64,000 nt of DNA from positions 1,798,001 through 1,862,000 of the forward strand of contig JAGVVL010000009.1 of the NCBI GenBank assembly GCA_018287875.1, read 5' to 3'. Positions 10,362-22,958 of the stretch are shown piece after piece; position 1 is the first letter of the stretch; the number at the start of each line of letters is the position of its first letter. Under the pieces are notes generated by a model. It saw only the letters and a list, made by a program, of their open reading frames with translations, made no database searches and was not told the origin of the DNA. A program made the translations under genes and the position numbers. The DNA is from Nigrospora sphaerica. Its lineage: Eukaryota; Ascomycota; Sordariomycetes; Amphisphaeriales; Apiosporaceae.

Positions 10362-12952
10362 ACGCTGAACTTGTCGTGAGCTTTGCCCGTGTCTTTAGTA
10401 GCCCAAAGCGACTATGAGATGGGGCCGCACCTAACCCGTGCCAGCTACGAGGACTCTGGGCAGTCGTGCTCTTCTTTTCACTATCACCATTCGTTCAAGG
10501 CGCTTAGGTTCTCGGGAAAACCGGTATGGGGCGTTTCATGAATACCAGGCACGGCTCTGGGGAAAACAACCAAGATAGATGGGCACGTACAAGAGGCAGG
10601 CGTTTTTTCCCCCCACCATTTCATACGTGTTTCATCTACGCAAGCCGCGTCCGGCTAGGGGAGTCGAACCTGGGAATTAGTCGCAACTGATCGAATTGGA
10701 GGGGATTGGCGATGAAATCGAACTTGGTACCCGGATTTCCTTTGCACGTTACATGGATATGGCGAAGACAAGTCGCCAAGTTCCATAATTATAACTCTAA
10801 AATAACGAAATTTTGAGTTCTCCGTCTGATGGCGATATGGCCTACCGCAATAGGGCGCCGAGGGAATAGTCGCGGTCTGCTGGGAAAGCAGCGGGCGAAG
10901 ACGGCCCGACCTTGGGCTTTTCCCTTGGTCCGTCGCCTCCTTTTGTGGTCCGTCGATGTCGGGGTTTGATGCCTGAAGCGGCCAAGAAGGTGGGTTTCAG
11001 TTGACCCTGACCAAGCGTATATCCAGAATATGGACGGGGAGGGTCTCCGACGACGACGCCACTTACTATGGACGCCTCTGTGGTAGGCGATAGCTTCAGT
11101 AACTGCCCTCTTGCATGAATGAGCGGTAGACGCGTCTTGGTGGGCTGCGCTGGTGATGGTTTGGTAGCCGGCTTACCCGAGCCATCGCACAGTCAGCTCA
11201 TCTTGAAAGAGGACGTCAAAGATGATATCCCACGCCGGGGTCGCGCGCTCCGCAGTGGAAAATCTGCCCATAACAAGGCGTTCGGCACTTTGCTGATTGG
11301 CTGCGCAGGCGTTGGACGTCAATTACTTTGCAACGAATGGCATTTGAAGCGTCGCCGCAGCCCACATTTTCAGGGTTAAAAAAGACACTAACACGACGAT
11401 CCGGGCGTCAAGCGCTGGCCAGTTACATGGGCATCCATGTGCGCCGTACGTGGTGGATGAGCTGTAGATAGTGGGAAAATGTGTGAGGGTCCGGAGGCAT
11501 ACACGGGCCTGTGTCCTTTGACCTACAGTAGGTAGCGTCCGGCAGTTGAGGAGAAAACTGCATTTTGCCCATCTCGTCATATGCTCACTTCCTCAAAGGG
11601 GGGCCCAAAAGACCTAGAGGCAGGGCAAGGCCAGTCGGTTTCACAAGTACAATGTGATAGCATGAGCCCATGGCGGCCGGTGGAAAGGAGGAGGTTCCGT
11701 CTTACGAGGTTTTCGGGTCCATGCGTTGGTAAATGGAGGATTACGTCGGTTGCTATCCGTAGTAGCACCCCATATCCTTGCCAGGGAGGGTCCCTACCCA
11801 TTGTATTACAGGCACCTGCATACGGCCCAAGCCACGTGCTATGCACACGAACCACGGCGAACCACCGAACCGCTTCTTCCCAGTGGGTTCCCAACTACGC
11901 CAGATCAGTACGTAAGTAAGGACCAGTAGACCCCGCTGCAGAGCCCTGCCCTAGACGTATTCTATCGGCCTCCTATTTGTATCCAAGAACGGGCAATACT
12001 GGCCCCACCGGGTACTCAAGCCACCAAAGTAAACCATGCCGCCGTAGGAACCCGGAGCGCGTTTCCAGCGTTCGCGTGGGACGGAAAGCCTGGGAGTTAG
12101 GGGCATGATACCTACTCCGAGCGAGTCGAAAGGGTGGAAGTGTAGGCAGCCATGACACCCACCCGGGCATCCACCAAACGGTGCTTTGGGTAGTTGTTAT
12201 CTATACTTGAATTAATGCCACGGCACACTGGCTGCCTTTTGCTAGTATCGCGCTGAAATGTGTACACTGTATTCACTTGCCTACCTAAGTACATGAACCT
12301 TAGTAGGTAGGCATACCCGGTACCTCCACTTATTTGTCTACCCGGGCAGAAAGTAAACACCCCGGCCTGTGGCCTACTGTATATAAGTAGTATTGACAAG
12401 GTTGCAAAGCAAACTCGTTCGTCGCACCGCGTAACAGGCCGACGCGAACGTTTTAACTTGCCCGTCCCGTAGGGCGAGCAATCATCTCAACCTCGGACAG
12501 GCATGTACAACATATCGGGGCCCATCTGTTTTTGCTGGGAGCCGGTACCCTCTTCCTCAATCCCATGCCGCCCCCCCACGCGTACGGGACTGTCCATACC
12601 GTCCGGCCCGCAATGGCTAGCAAAGGGCATGCACCTCTGGGAGAGAGGCAGGAGGGAGGTCCCTAGGTCGAGGTAGGTGTGCTAACCGCATTGGCATATG
12701 GATATCCATTGACATGTAGGCAACTATGGATAGTAGAAACATCCGTGGATGCAGAGAAAAAGTGACTTTGTGCATGCCGGGCTGTCGTCGCCTCGTACCA
12801 CGAGGGGGGAACCCTTCTCCCCATCAACGGCCTCAATGGCCGGACCTCTAGCCGAAGACGCAGCCGAGCGTCCCCGCCTCCACTCTTCCGAGACCACCTT
12901 CCTCTCCCCAATCTTCCTACCTAGACCAAACTTCACAACGGCCAGTGGTACG
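10362..12952. other. Spacer between the small gene and the transcription factor
   Basis: No coherent coding sequence seen. It includes a locally AT-rich patch (about 10770-10830), an imperfect inverted repeat of TGCCTACCTAAG type (12278-12313), and the upstream region of the regulator gene. An in-frame ATG at 12749 precedes the chosen start of the regulator without a stop, so part of the end may be coding. Confidence 0.55.
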
Positions 12953-15900
12953 ATGACGGAACAGAACGGCATCGACATACTATGCGATGCGGCCGGTTCT
13001 GACCTCCTATTGGGCTCACTTTTCCCTGCCGCGTTGACACACCGCGAGCCTGCGCAGCGCCTGTCCGCCTGCCCAGAACAGCCGCCGTCTTCAGCCCTGT
13101 CGCAACGCACGAAGCGCGTGAAGCTTGACGACGACACTCCCGGCACCTCCCCCCACGTATGCCATATATGCAAACGTGTATACGAAAGGTACTCTATCTG
13201 CCTGCATTTTTGCTCTCTTGCCCCTCCGTCCTGGCGCCAGTGTTGCGGCGCATCGCCGACACTGCCGCACCGTCCACCTCGCATGACCCAGAAGCGCCAG
13301 CGGGAGAGAGGGGAAGCTGCCCAGCCGTCCTCTGGACGACCATCCGTCCTGCTCACTGTGCGCCCACCAAACGGCCCGGCCGCCACACCTGCCCGGTTCC
13401 TCGACCCGGTGGCTTTGCGACGGGAGAAAGCACCGGTGTTGGACATCTGATCGTGGACGGCGCTGGGCACCTGGCTCGCATCCACACGCGTCCTGATGAT
13501 GCTCTAGCTAACGTCTCGCTGCTCCAGAGCCGACCACCTGACGAGGCATCTTCGTTCCCGTCAGTCGCCTACCCGACCACGGCGCGGCATGGCGAACCGC
13601 TAACGTGGGTGTAGACGAGAACGCGCGGCCCTACCAATGTTCGCGATGTCCTAAGCGCTTCAATCGCGCGTGAGTCCACCCATGCGTTGTTCACCTGGGT
13701 CGCCTACTAAGTGTCCGTCTCCAAAGCGACCTACTAACGAGACACGAAACGACGCACGATCGAGACCAACACGAGAAAGGGAAATCCATTGTCCGCCGGA
13801 GCGATCGCGCTGCCGAAGCCTGCGTCAACTGCGCCGCCAGTAAAGCGAAATGCGACGATCAGAAGCCCTGCGGGCGATGCCGGAGCAAGAACCTGCGATG
13901 CCACACGACCACAAGAAAGGCCCTCGCCTACGGGGAGGAACTGGACGGCACGTATCTCTGCTCGTTCCCATCGCCCAAGTAGCCCAGCGGCGCTTCGAGC
14001 GCAAAGGCTAACAGGCTGCCAGACCAGTCCAGCGCATCGCCGATGGACAGTCCTATGGCTTCGACGACCACCTACGGCGATCACCACATCGCTACGAACG
14101 GGGCCTCTGATGCATTCCTCATGCAGCCCCATGGCGTGCCAGCTGTGTCCATAGCACAAACGAACCCAGCTGGCGGGGCGTGTGCGGCGCCCTATATGGG
14201 CGACTATGCTGCCCCAGCGAGCAATGTGCTGATGCATACCATGGCCGATGACATGTTCTCTTGCAACCCCACGCACACTTTCTTCCAAGACCTGGATTTC
14301 TCCTCCTGGGACCTCAACTTTGATAGCTACACCATTCCGCAGCTCGATCTTCCGGGCCCCAGCCCGCAATCGTCTTCGGCGTCTCAGTCGAGGCACTCAC
14401 ACATACAGCGCGATCCATCACGGGGACACGCTGCCTTCAAACGCTCGCCTTGGCTCTGGGAACCCAAGTCCCGGGACTGTTTTAACCGTGAACAGCAGGG
14501 GATCATGCTGAAGGAAGAGAGCATCGCCGGCTCGCCGGCCTACGAAAAGTTACTGACGTCGAGCCAGAAGCAATGGAAGATGAGCACAACGGACCGGGAC
14601 GGCCTTTTCGCCATAGTTCTAGCTCGGCACAAAGATTCTTCCAAGGTGCCTTCTTTCCCATCGCTGGACTTGTTGAACTATTTACTCCAGACGCACTTTG
14701 CACAGGATGACTACCAAACAGACAGCTGGATCCACGCGGCGTCGTTTGACCCTGGCAAATCCAGGCCGGAGTTGCTCGCAATCCTCATTGCCCGCGGTGC
14801 CCTGTTCATCGCGGTGCCTTCGATTTGGCAGTTTGGGCTTGCCCTCCAAGAGGTCGTTCGGGTTTCACTTTCTATGCTTGTAAGTCCGGCATGCCGCTAT
14901 TCTGACAGCCACGTGCAAGCTGACCTACTGGAGTTCGAATCCAGGAATGCCAATACCCGCGACCTCCAATGTCTCCAAGCATTCACGCAGGTGCTTGATA
15001 TCGGCCTGTGGAGTGGCTTCAAGCGGAAGATGGAAATAGCCGAGAGTTTTCTCCAGCCCATCATGACAGTCAGCGACCCGTGCTCTCGGCGCGGTCCGAA
15101 AGCAAATGCTAACGGTGTTTTGCAGATGCTGCGGCGTGCGGGAACGTTCTCCGCGCCGGCCGATACGGCGGACTTCATACCCTCCATGCAAGACTCAGCA
15201 GATGTGCTTGAACAGAAGTGGCACAGCTTCATTAAGCGAGAGTCTTACAAAAGGTAAAGCCCGCCTGCCATAGAGCCTTCTTCTCGGCCTCACTGACCCC
15301 TGCCCAGGCTAGTCCTGCACATCTTCTTCCACGACGTCCAGGCATCCATCTCGCTGCAGAAGAACCCACTGATGTCCTTTACGGAGCTGAGTTTCAGCCT
15401 TCCAGCATCGCGGGACCTGTGGAAGGCACCCAATGCCAGGGCGTGGCGGGACCTGTATGTCTACAAACAACAGCGGGCCCCCGAGACCACACCGCCGCGC
15501 ATGTCTGAGATACAGGGCTACACGACCATCCTCGACACAGATGGCACCTACGTCGACATTGAGTTGTGTTCCTTCGCCATGCTGTGTGGCTACTGGGGAC
15601 AGATTGCGGCCTACCGAGAAGCCGTCAAATTCTACACTCGCGGGCTTACACCCAACACTCAGCGCAACGCCACTAACCGCCTCTGGCTTACATCGCAGCA
15701 CCAGGAGCTCTACCGAGATATCAGCGACTTGTCCATTCTCATTGGAAGCTCACATAAATCGTCTTCTACGCTCTCCATTGTCGCTGAACTGTTCATGATG
15801 ATACTGCACGTGCACCCGGACGAGCTGCAGCGATTCGCGGGCAAGTACGGGGAAGAAGACGCACGACAAGTTGCAGTGACGTTGGAGGAGACGTGGGCGG

Positions 15901-16388
15901 GAACGCGCGAGGCTCGCCACGCCGTTTGGCACGCCGGCCAAGTGATTCGAAACGCGCGGATGCTGCCACCCGCCTCGTTGCGAGGATTTGACGCCATTGC
16001 CGTGTATTTTGCATCGCTGACACTATGGGTCTATGGCCTCCTATACTGCTCCCACTTCGCGCGTGTGCCGGACGGCGTTGACATGCCGGCGCCGCCTAAG
16101 TATATACTCTTGGACGGAGAAGAGACCCGTGACACCAGGGCATTCCTGCAGCTGGACAAGGGCATGCCGGGCATATGCTTCTCCAGCGACCCGCATGCGG
16201 GAGCCGAGTCCCTGTCCAACCCGGGCATGGTGCTCGAGATTGCGCGGAACGTCTTTCGTGACAACTATCCCGTGCGTTCGGAGCCCCTCCCGCCGCTAGT
16301 AGAGAGCCTGGAGAATCTGCTGAACGACCTGGGTACGGGGCCGACCGGGTTTGCCACGAGCCGAGATGCGAGCGACAACTCATCATGA
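12953..16388 (+). CDS. Zinc-finger transcription factor: two C2H2 fingers, Zn2Cys6 cluster and fungal MHR domain
   Basis: Nuclear DNA-binding regulator; targets unknown. Exons: 12953-13188, 13528-13559, 13615-13669, 13727-13951, 14015-14879, 14934-15068, 15126-15253, 15308-16388, giving 918 aa. C2H2 finger 1 (C70, C73, H86, H90) is rebuilt only by splicing the 32-nt exon 2; finger 2 is C98, C101, H114, H118. A Zn2Cys6 cluster follows with exact spacing (C140, C143, C150, C156, C159, C166). The long C-terminal part resembles the fungal-specific transcription factor domain (NTRDLQCLQAF, GLWSGFKRKMEIAESFLQP). Introns 14880-14933 and 15069-15125 are stop-free multiples of three (54 and 57 bp) and are easily misread as coding; removing them restores the expected family alignment. 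In-frame ATGs at 12749 and 12836 are alternative starts. Confidence 0.88.
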
Positions 16389-18731
16389 TGCGGTGTGTCA
16401 GTGCTTACCTGACAGAATTGGACGAGACCTCTCCATGAACTGGCTCAAGGGCGCAGTGGCCATTACGATTCTTTGACCATCCAAATCTCACCTGATTAGA
16501 CGGGAGACCACCCATGGATATCAACCTAGTGTATAAACTGTCCGGCATGCGAAGGTGTTGGTGGCTCCTGTGTTTTTTTGCGGAATCCTAATGAGGTGGT
16601 GAACTGCCTATGCTTGTCTAGGTAGGCATGCAGCCAGCCATTTTCGAGTATGGCAGCACGGCGTGAGACTCTGACCCAACCGGGCCAGATAATCACTCTG
16701 ATGGATCGAACTGTGTTCGTGTGTGGCCGAACCCCAACGGGTAGAGCCCGGCACGGCGTTACATCATTTGAATGGCACGGTCCAGCGAGCTAGCATACAC
16801 GGTCGAATGATTACACCGAGATGTACCATGTTCATCGTGGTCTCGTACGACAGAGGCACGCCAGCCCAGCGTTCCTCGATAAAGTTGGGCTGGCATGGCT
16901 GAAGCAAGGGTTGCGAAGTCAGTGACATTGCTAGGGCTTGTGTCGAAGCGCGGGAGATGGAAAACATGCGCAAGCAGGGCAAGACAGCGGTCATGGCGAC
17001 CTACGGGTGAAGGAGATGGCGTGCTGGCAGCGGTAGACGACAAGCCTGTTGATCCTCATTGTTAGCACCGGCGGGCGTTGGCAACTCTATCCCCGCTACG
17101 ACCAAGCCAAGCAAGGCTACAAATGGATGCTACCGTGTAAGAATATTGCGATGACCCTGATCTGCCACGAGGCGTCTCATATGCAGGGGGGAAGGGGGAA
17201 AGGGGGAGTAGAGCAGTAGGCTTGGGGTCCGATGTTGGGCAGCCAGGAGGAAGGCTATGCCGTCCTCCAGTTCCATCATATGGATGGCCGCCTTATCTGT
17301 GGGGGTGGGGGGAGTCCTTACGAATCCTTCTTTCCGGAAGCCGGGATCCCTTCCATGTCCGTCCCATGTTGGTCCTTTTGGCAACCGGACGCTGCAGCTG
17401 CTGCGGGCCAAGACCGAGGGGCCGTGGAATCGAAGTCGAAGGTTGCATGTACCAACCTAGTTCCTGGATCAGATAGTTCCAGAGAAGCGTGTTACGGCTT
17501 CAGAACCGCTCCAACAGGGGTGCGACCCTGTTGCCGGGACACTCCTGTGCATGTGCAACCGCGGACGAATATGTTCATTTCTTGGGTGGCATTTCTGCTC
17601 GAACGGTGCGACGTAGAGCCGACCTCTGTACGTGGATCGTAGGCACGGCGGTATGTTATTTGGGTTACCACATCGGTTTCGGTACACGATAAGGTCCTGA
17701 ACGGCAGGGTGCACCATGTAAAATACCTATATGATGTTTGTATGTATGTACCTTACCTACATCTTATCGTCGAAGGTTGTCGAAGGTCGTATTCCAATGG
17801 CAACTTGTCCCTTATTAGGTGCCACTAAGGAGCAGTAACATCGGGGTGCCCCTTGCTAGACAGTGCTAGACAGGCACTAAACAGGCCCACGGGTGACGGG
17901 CTATGGGGGCTAAAGCCAAATCCCACTTCCTCAATACGGGGCAGACCACGACCACTAACTCGCAAGTCCAGGCACTGCCGTTCACACCTCGTGCAACGCG
18001 AAGGGAACCTGTGCGCCTTTCCGAGTCGACATCGAAAACGGTGGCTTCTGTCGGGAAAGGTTGCTATTGCGCGGTGACTACGCTGCATCACTACAAACCA
18101 CTTCCTGACAGCCAACGGGAAATGAAAGCGGGAGCGAGGATGTACTTGTAGCGGGAGGTAGGTAAGTACATATGTAGGTAGTGTACCTAAGGCGTATCCG
18201 AGGTAGGTACAGTATCTGAGGTTACATGTAGGTACCAGGTAGCGACCGAGGCTCGAGGCTCGAGGCCAGGAATCCCGCCCCAGTTGCCCACCACGCCCAG
18301 CCTTGCCCAGACGGTTCGTCGCAAGCCAGGGTGACGACAGGCCGTCTCGAGAGAAGCTTTCGACCGTTCCGCATGAAAGCCACCTCCCATCAGCACGTTT
18401 CACACAGGCTTAGCTGCCGATACGGACGTCAGGCGCGCTTGTAGTGTGAATCACGGGGCAACTCCACGGGCACATATACGCAGGGCTATTATTGTCGTGC
18501 AACTGCCAGGGCCAGAGCCGAACGACGCCGGCCTCGCTGGCAAACGTGGTACCCGACTCAGCCCACGAGCAAGTGGAAGAACGGTCCACCACCCAACGTG
18601 CACTTTAGTCACTACACCGGCACAACCGAAAACCATCCACGCCGCCCCCAATCGAGGGAGAACACACACTTCCGCCTCGCCTCGCACAGAACCCCCCCGC
18701 CTATACTTCTCCCCTGATACCAGCGCTGGCC
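16389..18731. other. Spacer upstream of the RhoGAP gene
   Basis: No supported gene. It contains a dense cluster of TAGGTA-type words at 18155-18245, and smaller ones at 16616-16630 and 17736-17765. The last 100 bp before 18732 are C/A-rich and pyrimidine-rich, consistent with a leader. Confidence 0.55.
18155..18245. repeat. Cluster of TAGGTA/TACCTA words
   Basis: Within about 90 bp there are repeated GAGGTAGGTA, TGTAGGTAG, TGTACCTAAG, GAGGTAGGTACAG and TGTAGGTACC words. It is the densest example of a motif scattered through most of the window's spacers and largely missing from the exons. Confidence 0.75.
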
Positions 18732-21296
18732 ATGGCTGACTACAGCCGGCAGTCCGATGACCTGCCTACTTCTCGACCGCTACAGCTACAGCCGCCCGCG
18801 CGCGAGCGGTCCGTCAGCATGTCCCAGGCCAACCTGACGAGCCCCGGGCCCGAGGACGCCGGCGCATCTCAGGCCGTGAATGGGGGTGGAGGGGCCGGCA
18901 CCGATGATGCCGGTGCCGGCGCCGCCGCAGGTACCGCCGTGACCGACATGTCGGCCAAGGTCCAGGAAGTGCTCGCCTCGGATGTATGTCTGGCCGACCA
19001 ACCGTATCGGCAGTGAAGTGCTGCGCTGACCGAAGCAGATTGCCATCTCGACCATGCTGAACCGGTTGAAGCAAAGCATCGCGTCGGCCAAGGTCCGTTC
19101 TCCTCCCCGCGTCCCTGCTCGCGCGACCTTGTGTGCCTGCGCCCCCCGGCATCATCTGCTCACCATATTGCCACTGTCTAGGAGTTTGCGCTGTTCCTGA
19201 AGAAGCGTTCGATGCTTGAAGACGAACACGCCAAAGGCATGAAGAAGCTCTGCCGGGCGACGCAGGAGAACATCCGCCACGCCGACCACCGCCAGGGCAC
19301 GTTTGCGCAAGCCTACGAAGAGATGCTGGCCATTCACGACCGAATGGCCGAGAACGGTCTGCAGTTCTCTATATCCCTGCACCAGATGCACGAGGACCTT
19401 CTCGAGGTGGCCGCCATGGCCGAGAAGCACCGCAAGGGCTGGAAACAGAACGGGCTGGCGGTTGAAATACGCCTCCACGAACTTGAGGCCGCCATGCGCA
19501 AGTCGAAGGCCAAGTACGACTCGTTAGCCGAGGACTACGACCGCGTGAGAACGGGCGAGGCGCGGCAGGGCGGCCGCTTTGGTTTTAAGGGCCCCAAGTC
19601 TGCGGAGCAGCAAGAACATGATCTCCTGCGCAAAGTACAGGCTGCCGACACCGATTACTTGGGCAAGGTTCAGAACTACCAGTCTGCTAAGGCCGACTTC
19701 GTTTCTACGACACGGCCCGAGGCTGTCAGGGCCCTGAACGACCTGGTACGGGAATGCGATTCGGGCACGACGCTGCAGATGCAAAAGTTCGGTATGTTTC
19801 GATGCCCCGGCGTCTCGGACACTCGCATGCTCGCGTTGCTGACGGTTGTACAGCCTCCTTTAACGAAAAGTTGCTCCTGAGTAACGGTCTTGTCATTAGC
19901 CCCCTGAAGAACCACTCGAGCCTGGCGGCCCAGCATTCCCGCAGTCTAAAGGAGGTAATCCAGGCCGTTGACAACGCCAAGGACCTTGAAGATCACTTGG
20001 TCAGCTTCCACAGCCAGGTGCCGCCCACGGGCAACGAACCTCGCTACGAGCGCAATCCTGTGCTCAACCCGCAGCAGAACCAGTCCTCGACGCAGATGCC
20101 TCCGCCGCCGGCGCGGCCCCCTTCCAACCCGCAACCATCGGGCATGCAGATCCCCCCACCGCAGCCGCAGAGCTCCATGGGGGCGCGATCCGGCCCCTTC
20201 GACATGGGCCCCCAAGGAGGACCACCAGGCGCCGGGCACACTTTCGCGCCGCCCTCCATGCCCGTGGCCGTTCAGTCGCGTCCGGCATCCCAGACGGGCC
20301 ATGAGAGAAGTGTCAGCCACGGCGCCCTTCTTAACCAGCCCAGCATGGCGCCCACACACCAGCAGCCGTACAGCAACCGGAACTCGACCCAGGCGGCGCC
20401 GCCGTCCCACATGAAATACGGCGGCAACAGCATCAGCCAGTCCGGGCCGCCCCAGCTCGGGGCTCTGCCTTTCCAGACCCAGCAACAGCCACCGCGGAGC
20501 CAGTCGCCGCCCGACCAGTTCGCGCCCATCACAGCTGCTCAAACCCCTGTCCAGCAACCCCCCAGTTCTTCGCGGTCAGACTCGCCGCCGAGCACCGTAA
20601 TGGCGCCTAGCGGGCCCGGCGGTCCACGGTCCAAGCAAGTTTTCGGGGTTACACTCGACCGCCTGTATGAGCGCGACGGTCTGGCGGTGCCCATGGTGGT
20701 GTACCAATGCATCCAGGCCGTTGATCTCTTTGGCTTGGCCGTCGAAGGGATCTACAGGCTGTCTGGATCTGCCACGCACATCCAGAAACTGAAGAACGGA
20801 TTCGATACGGGTACGTAACCAGGGCTTCCTAGTATTCGATGCGCCAGTGGCAAGGCTAACAGAAGCAGATTCCGATTCTCGTCACCTTGACTTCCGCAAC
20901 CCCGAAAACTTCTTCCACGACGTCAACAGTGTTGCCGGTCTTCTGAAGCAGTTCTTCCGGGACCTGCCCGATCCTCTCCTGACCGCCGAACACTATGCGG
21001 GATTTGTCGAGGCAGCCAAGTCAGAAGACGAGATCGTCCGGCGAGATAGTCTGCACGCCATCATCAACTCGCTGCCTGACCCCAACTACGCCACCCTCCG
21101 GGCCTTGACGCTGCACTTGCACCGCGTCATGGAGAATTCGTCCGTGAATCGCATGAACTCGCAGAACTTGGCCATTATCTTCGGTCCGACCCTGATGGGT
21201 ACTGCGCCTGGAAGTCACATTGGCGACGCGGGATGGCAGGTCAGGGCGGTTGATACCATCCTCACCAACACCTACCAGATCTTTGATGAAGACTAG
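18732..21296 (+). CDS. rgd1: F-BAR and RhoGAP domain protein, Rgd1 type
   Basis: GTPase-activating protein for Rho GTPases (yeast Rgd1 acts on Rho3 and Rho4), linking membrane curvature to polarised growth and wall integrity. Exons: 18732-18983, 19039-19092, 19182-19791, 19854-20810, 20869-21296, giving 766 aa. After a low-complexity N-terminus, an F-BAR domain starts near residue 85 (ISTMLNRLKQSIASAKEFA, MLEDEHAKGMKKLCRAT) and runs as coiled helices to about 360. A long Pro/Gln/Ser linker follows. The RhoGAP domain (about 568-760) has FGVTLDRLYER, the arginine-finger motif GIYRLSG, FFRDLPDPLLT and NLAIIFGPTLMG. All key GAP residues look intact. All four introns join in phase. Neighbour 21884-22628 is convergent. 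Confidence 0.94.
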
Positions 21297-21883
21297 AGTC
21301 GTTCGCGGCTGAAAGGTGGACAGGACAAGGCCGTGCGAAGTGGAATGGGCCGAAAGCAAGGCGAATGGAGTAGGTTGGGTTTTTACTATTCGAACCGGCG
21401 CTCAGGTGAAGTAATGGCGTTGTATATCGTGCCGACTTAATAGACAGTTTGTCTCCACTTTCCATATCCGGGCCCCATTCTCTCGATCCGGGAGCACGGC
21501 CGTGGATGATATGGTATTGAAGCGTAAATTGTGAGAGCCGCATGTAGCAACCCATCATTAAATCGAATCTGCCGTATTTCTCCTCGTGAAGCGTATGCGA
21601 GGCTATTTTCACCTGCCTGAACCAATGGCTCGACCTCCTGTAATATTACCAAGCGAAACCTGGAGTTTTCGTAAAAATACATTTGATTCGCCGTACTCTG
21701 CGCGCGGCGACTGGGAATCTGATAGATCGTTTGTCCCATTGGCGCCTGTGGGCGCTCCCGTGAGATACGTCTTCTACTGGAAGCCGATGGCTCGCAGTCT
21801 GGGGCCGAAAACGTGTGGGCTCGGGTCGGCGGCGGGCGGCCTTTCGTCGCTTCGTTCACGGCCGTCGCATTCTGCGCACGCCA

Positions 21884-22628
21884 TTATGCGGCGGCGGGGG
21901 CGGGCGCGCCTGTGGTCGTGCCACCGCTCGGCGAGGCCGGCTGGGGCAGGAACATGGGGAGATAGGTGACCATGAGGGCCATCACTGTGGGGGGGTTTTT
22001 TCGGTGATCAGCAGGCGGGCCTTCTCTCTCTCACGCACACGCGCGCTCCCCCCCATTCTCTTCATCGCCCTTACTTCCCCATCGGGTGTTCAAAGAAGAG
22101 CGACGCCGGAGACGGGCCCGGCGCTGGGGGAGGAAACTCACAGGACATGCCGACGGTGAAGTAGCCCGGCGTGCTGCTACTCTTGGTGGTATCTTCGCTC
22201 TCGCCCAACCAGTTCTGGATGCTGAAAACTACCGAGATCCTGCACGGGCGCGGTTGCGCGCATTAGCCTTCCCCTCGCCTTCGTTGAATGGGGGTTTCGT
22301 TCCCCGGGGTGCTCCCTGCTTTCCCTTCGGTCTGCCGGAGGGGTTCGGGTCGCGTACCATCCAATGTACTTGTTGCGGGTGAAGATGGCGGCCATGGGCA
22401 GCGTCGACGACACGGTCGAACCGAACTCGGCATTCTCACCAGCCTTGGCGGCGGGCTCCTGGTAGGGGACGACTGCGAGGGTTTTGGCGGTCAGCTGGCC
22501 GGTGTCTTTTTCCCGGGGGACCTTTTGCGCGCACGCACGCGTCGTGCGACACTGGGGAGGGGATGCGGTGGGTGGTGTAGCTCACTCAGGTCCGGGCGAC
22601 GCAGGTCCTTCTTGTTGGAGATGGCCAT
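21884..22628 (-). CDS. Asterix/UPF0139-family small membrane protein
   Basis: Small ER membrane protein; the human relative Asterix is a subunit of the PAT complex that chaperones membrane-protein insertion. Four exons on the minus strand: 22586-22628, 22358-22472, 22142-22239, 21884-21984, giving 118 aa. It starts MAISNKKDLRRPDL, splices into IVPYQEPAAK, then FGSTVSSTLPMAAIFTRNK, IGWISVVFSIQNWLGES, STPGYFTVGMSLMALMVTY and a Pro/Ala-rich tail. Two hydrophobic segments are visible (about 51-67 and 82-98). Introns of 113, 118 and 157 bp are long relative to the exons, so no single open frame shows the gene. Convergent with the RhoGAP gene; the 3' ends lie about 590 bp apart. The conserved core is recognisable throughout. 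Confidence 0.88.
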
Positions 22629-22943
22629 GGTTTTGGGGGGAGGCGTATGCCGGGTCGCGGGTTGGTGGTAATGGCGGAAAAGAGGTACGGGCGACGCGGT
22701 GGACGGAGATGGGTTTGCTGGCAAATTGTCGCAACTCGCTCGTTTGCCTCGAAAGCAGCGCCTCCGTCTTGGTAACACGACCCCCCGGACGCCCACTGCC
22801 GTTTTCAGGTGTCGGGGTCAGTTGCGGCGCCAGAAAGTGGTGCCGCCTGGGGGCGGGGATTCCCCTCAATTGACCCAATCAGCACCATTCCAAGTATCTA
22901 GTCTAGATACATACATTATGTAAGTACAGGGGTAGTGAAGGGG

Positions 22944-22958
22944 ACACACACACACACA

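Noticed and set aside
10640..10700. B-box-like GGTTCGACTCC on the minus strand suggesting a tRNA gene
   Set aside because: The T-stem does not pair, no A box lies at the right distance and no cloverleaf can be drawn.
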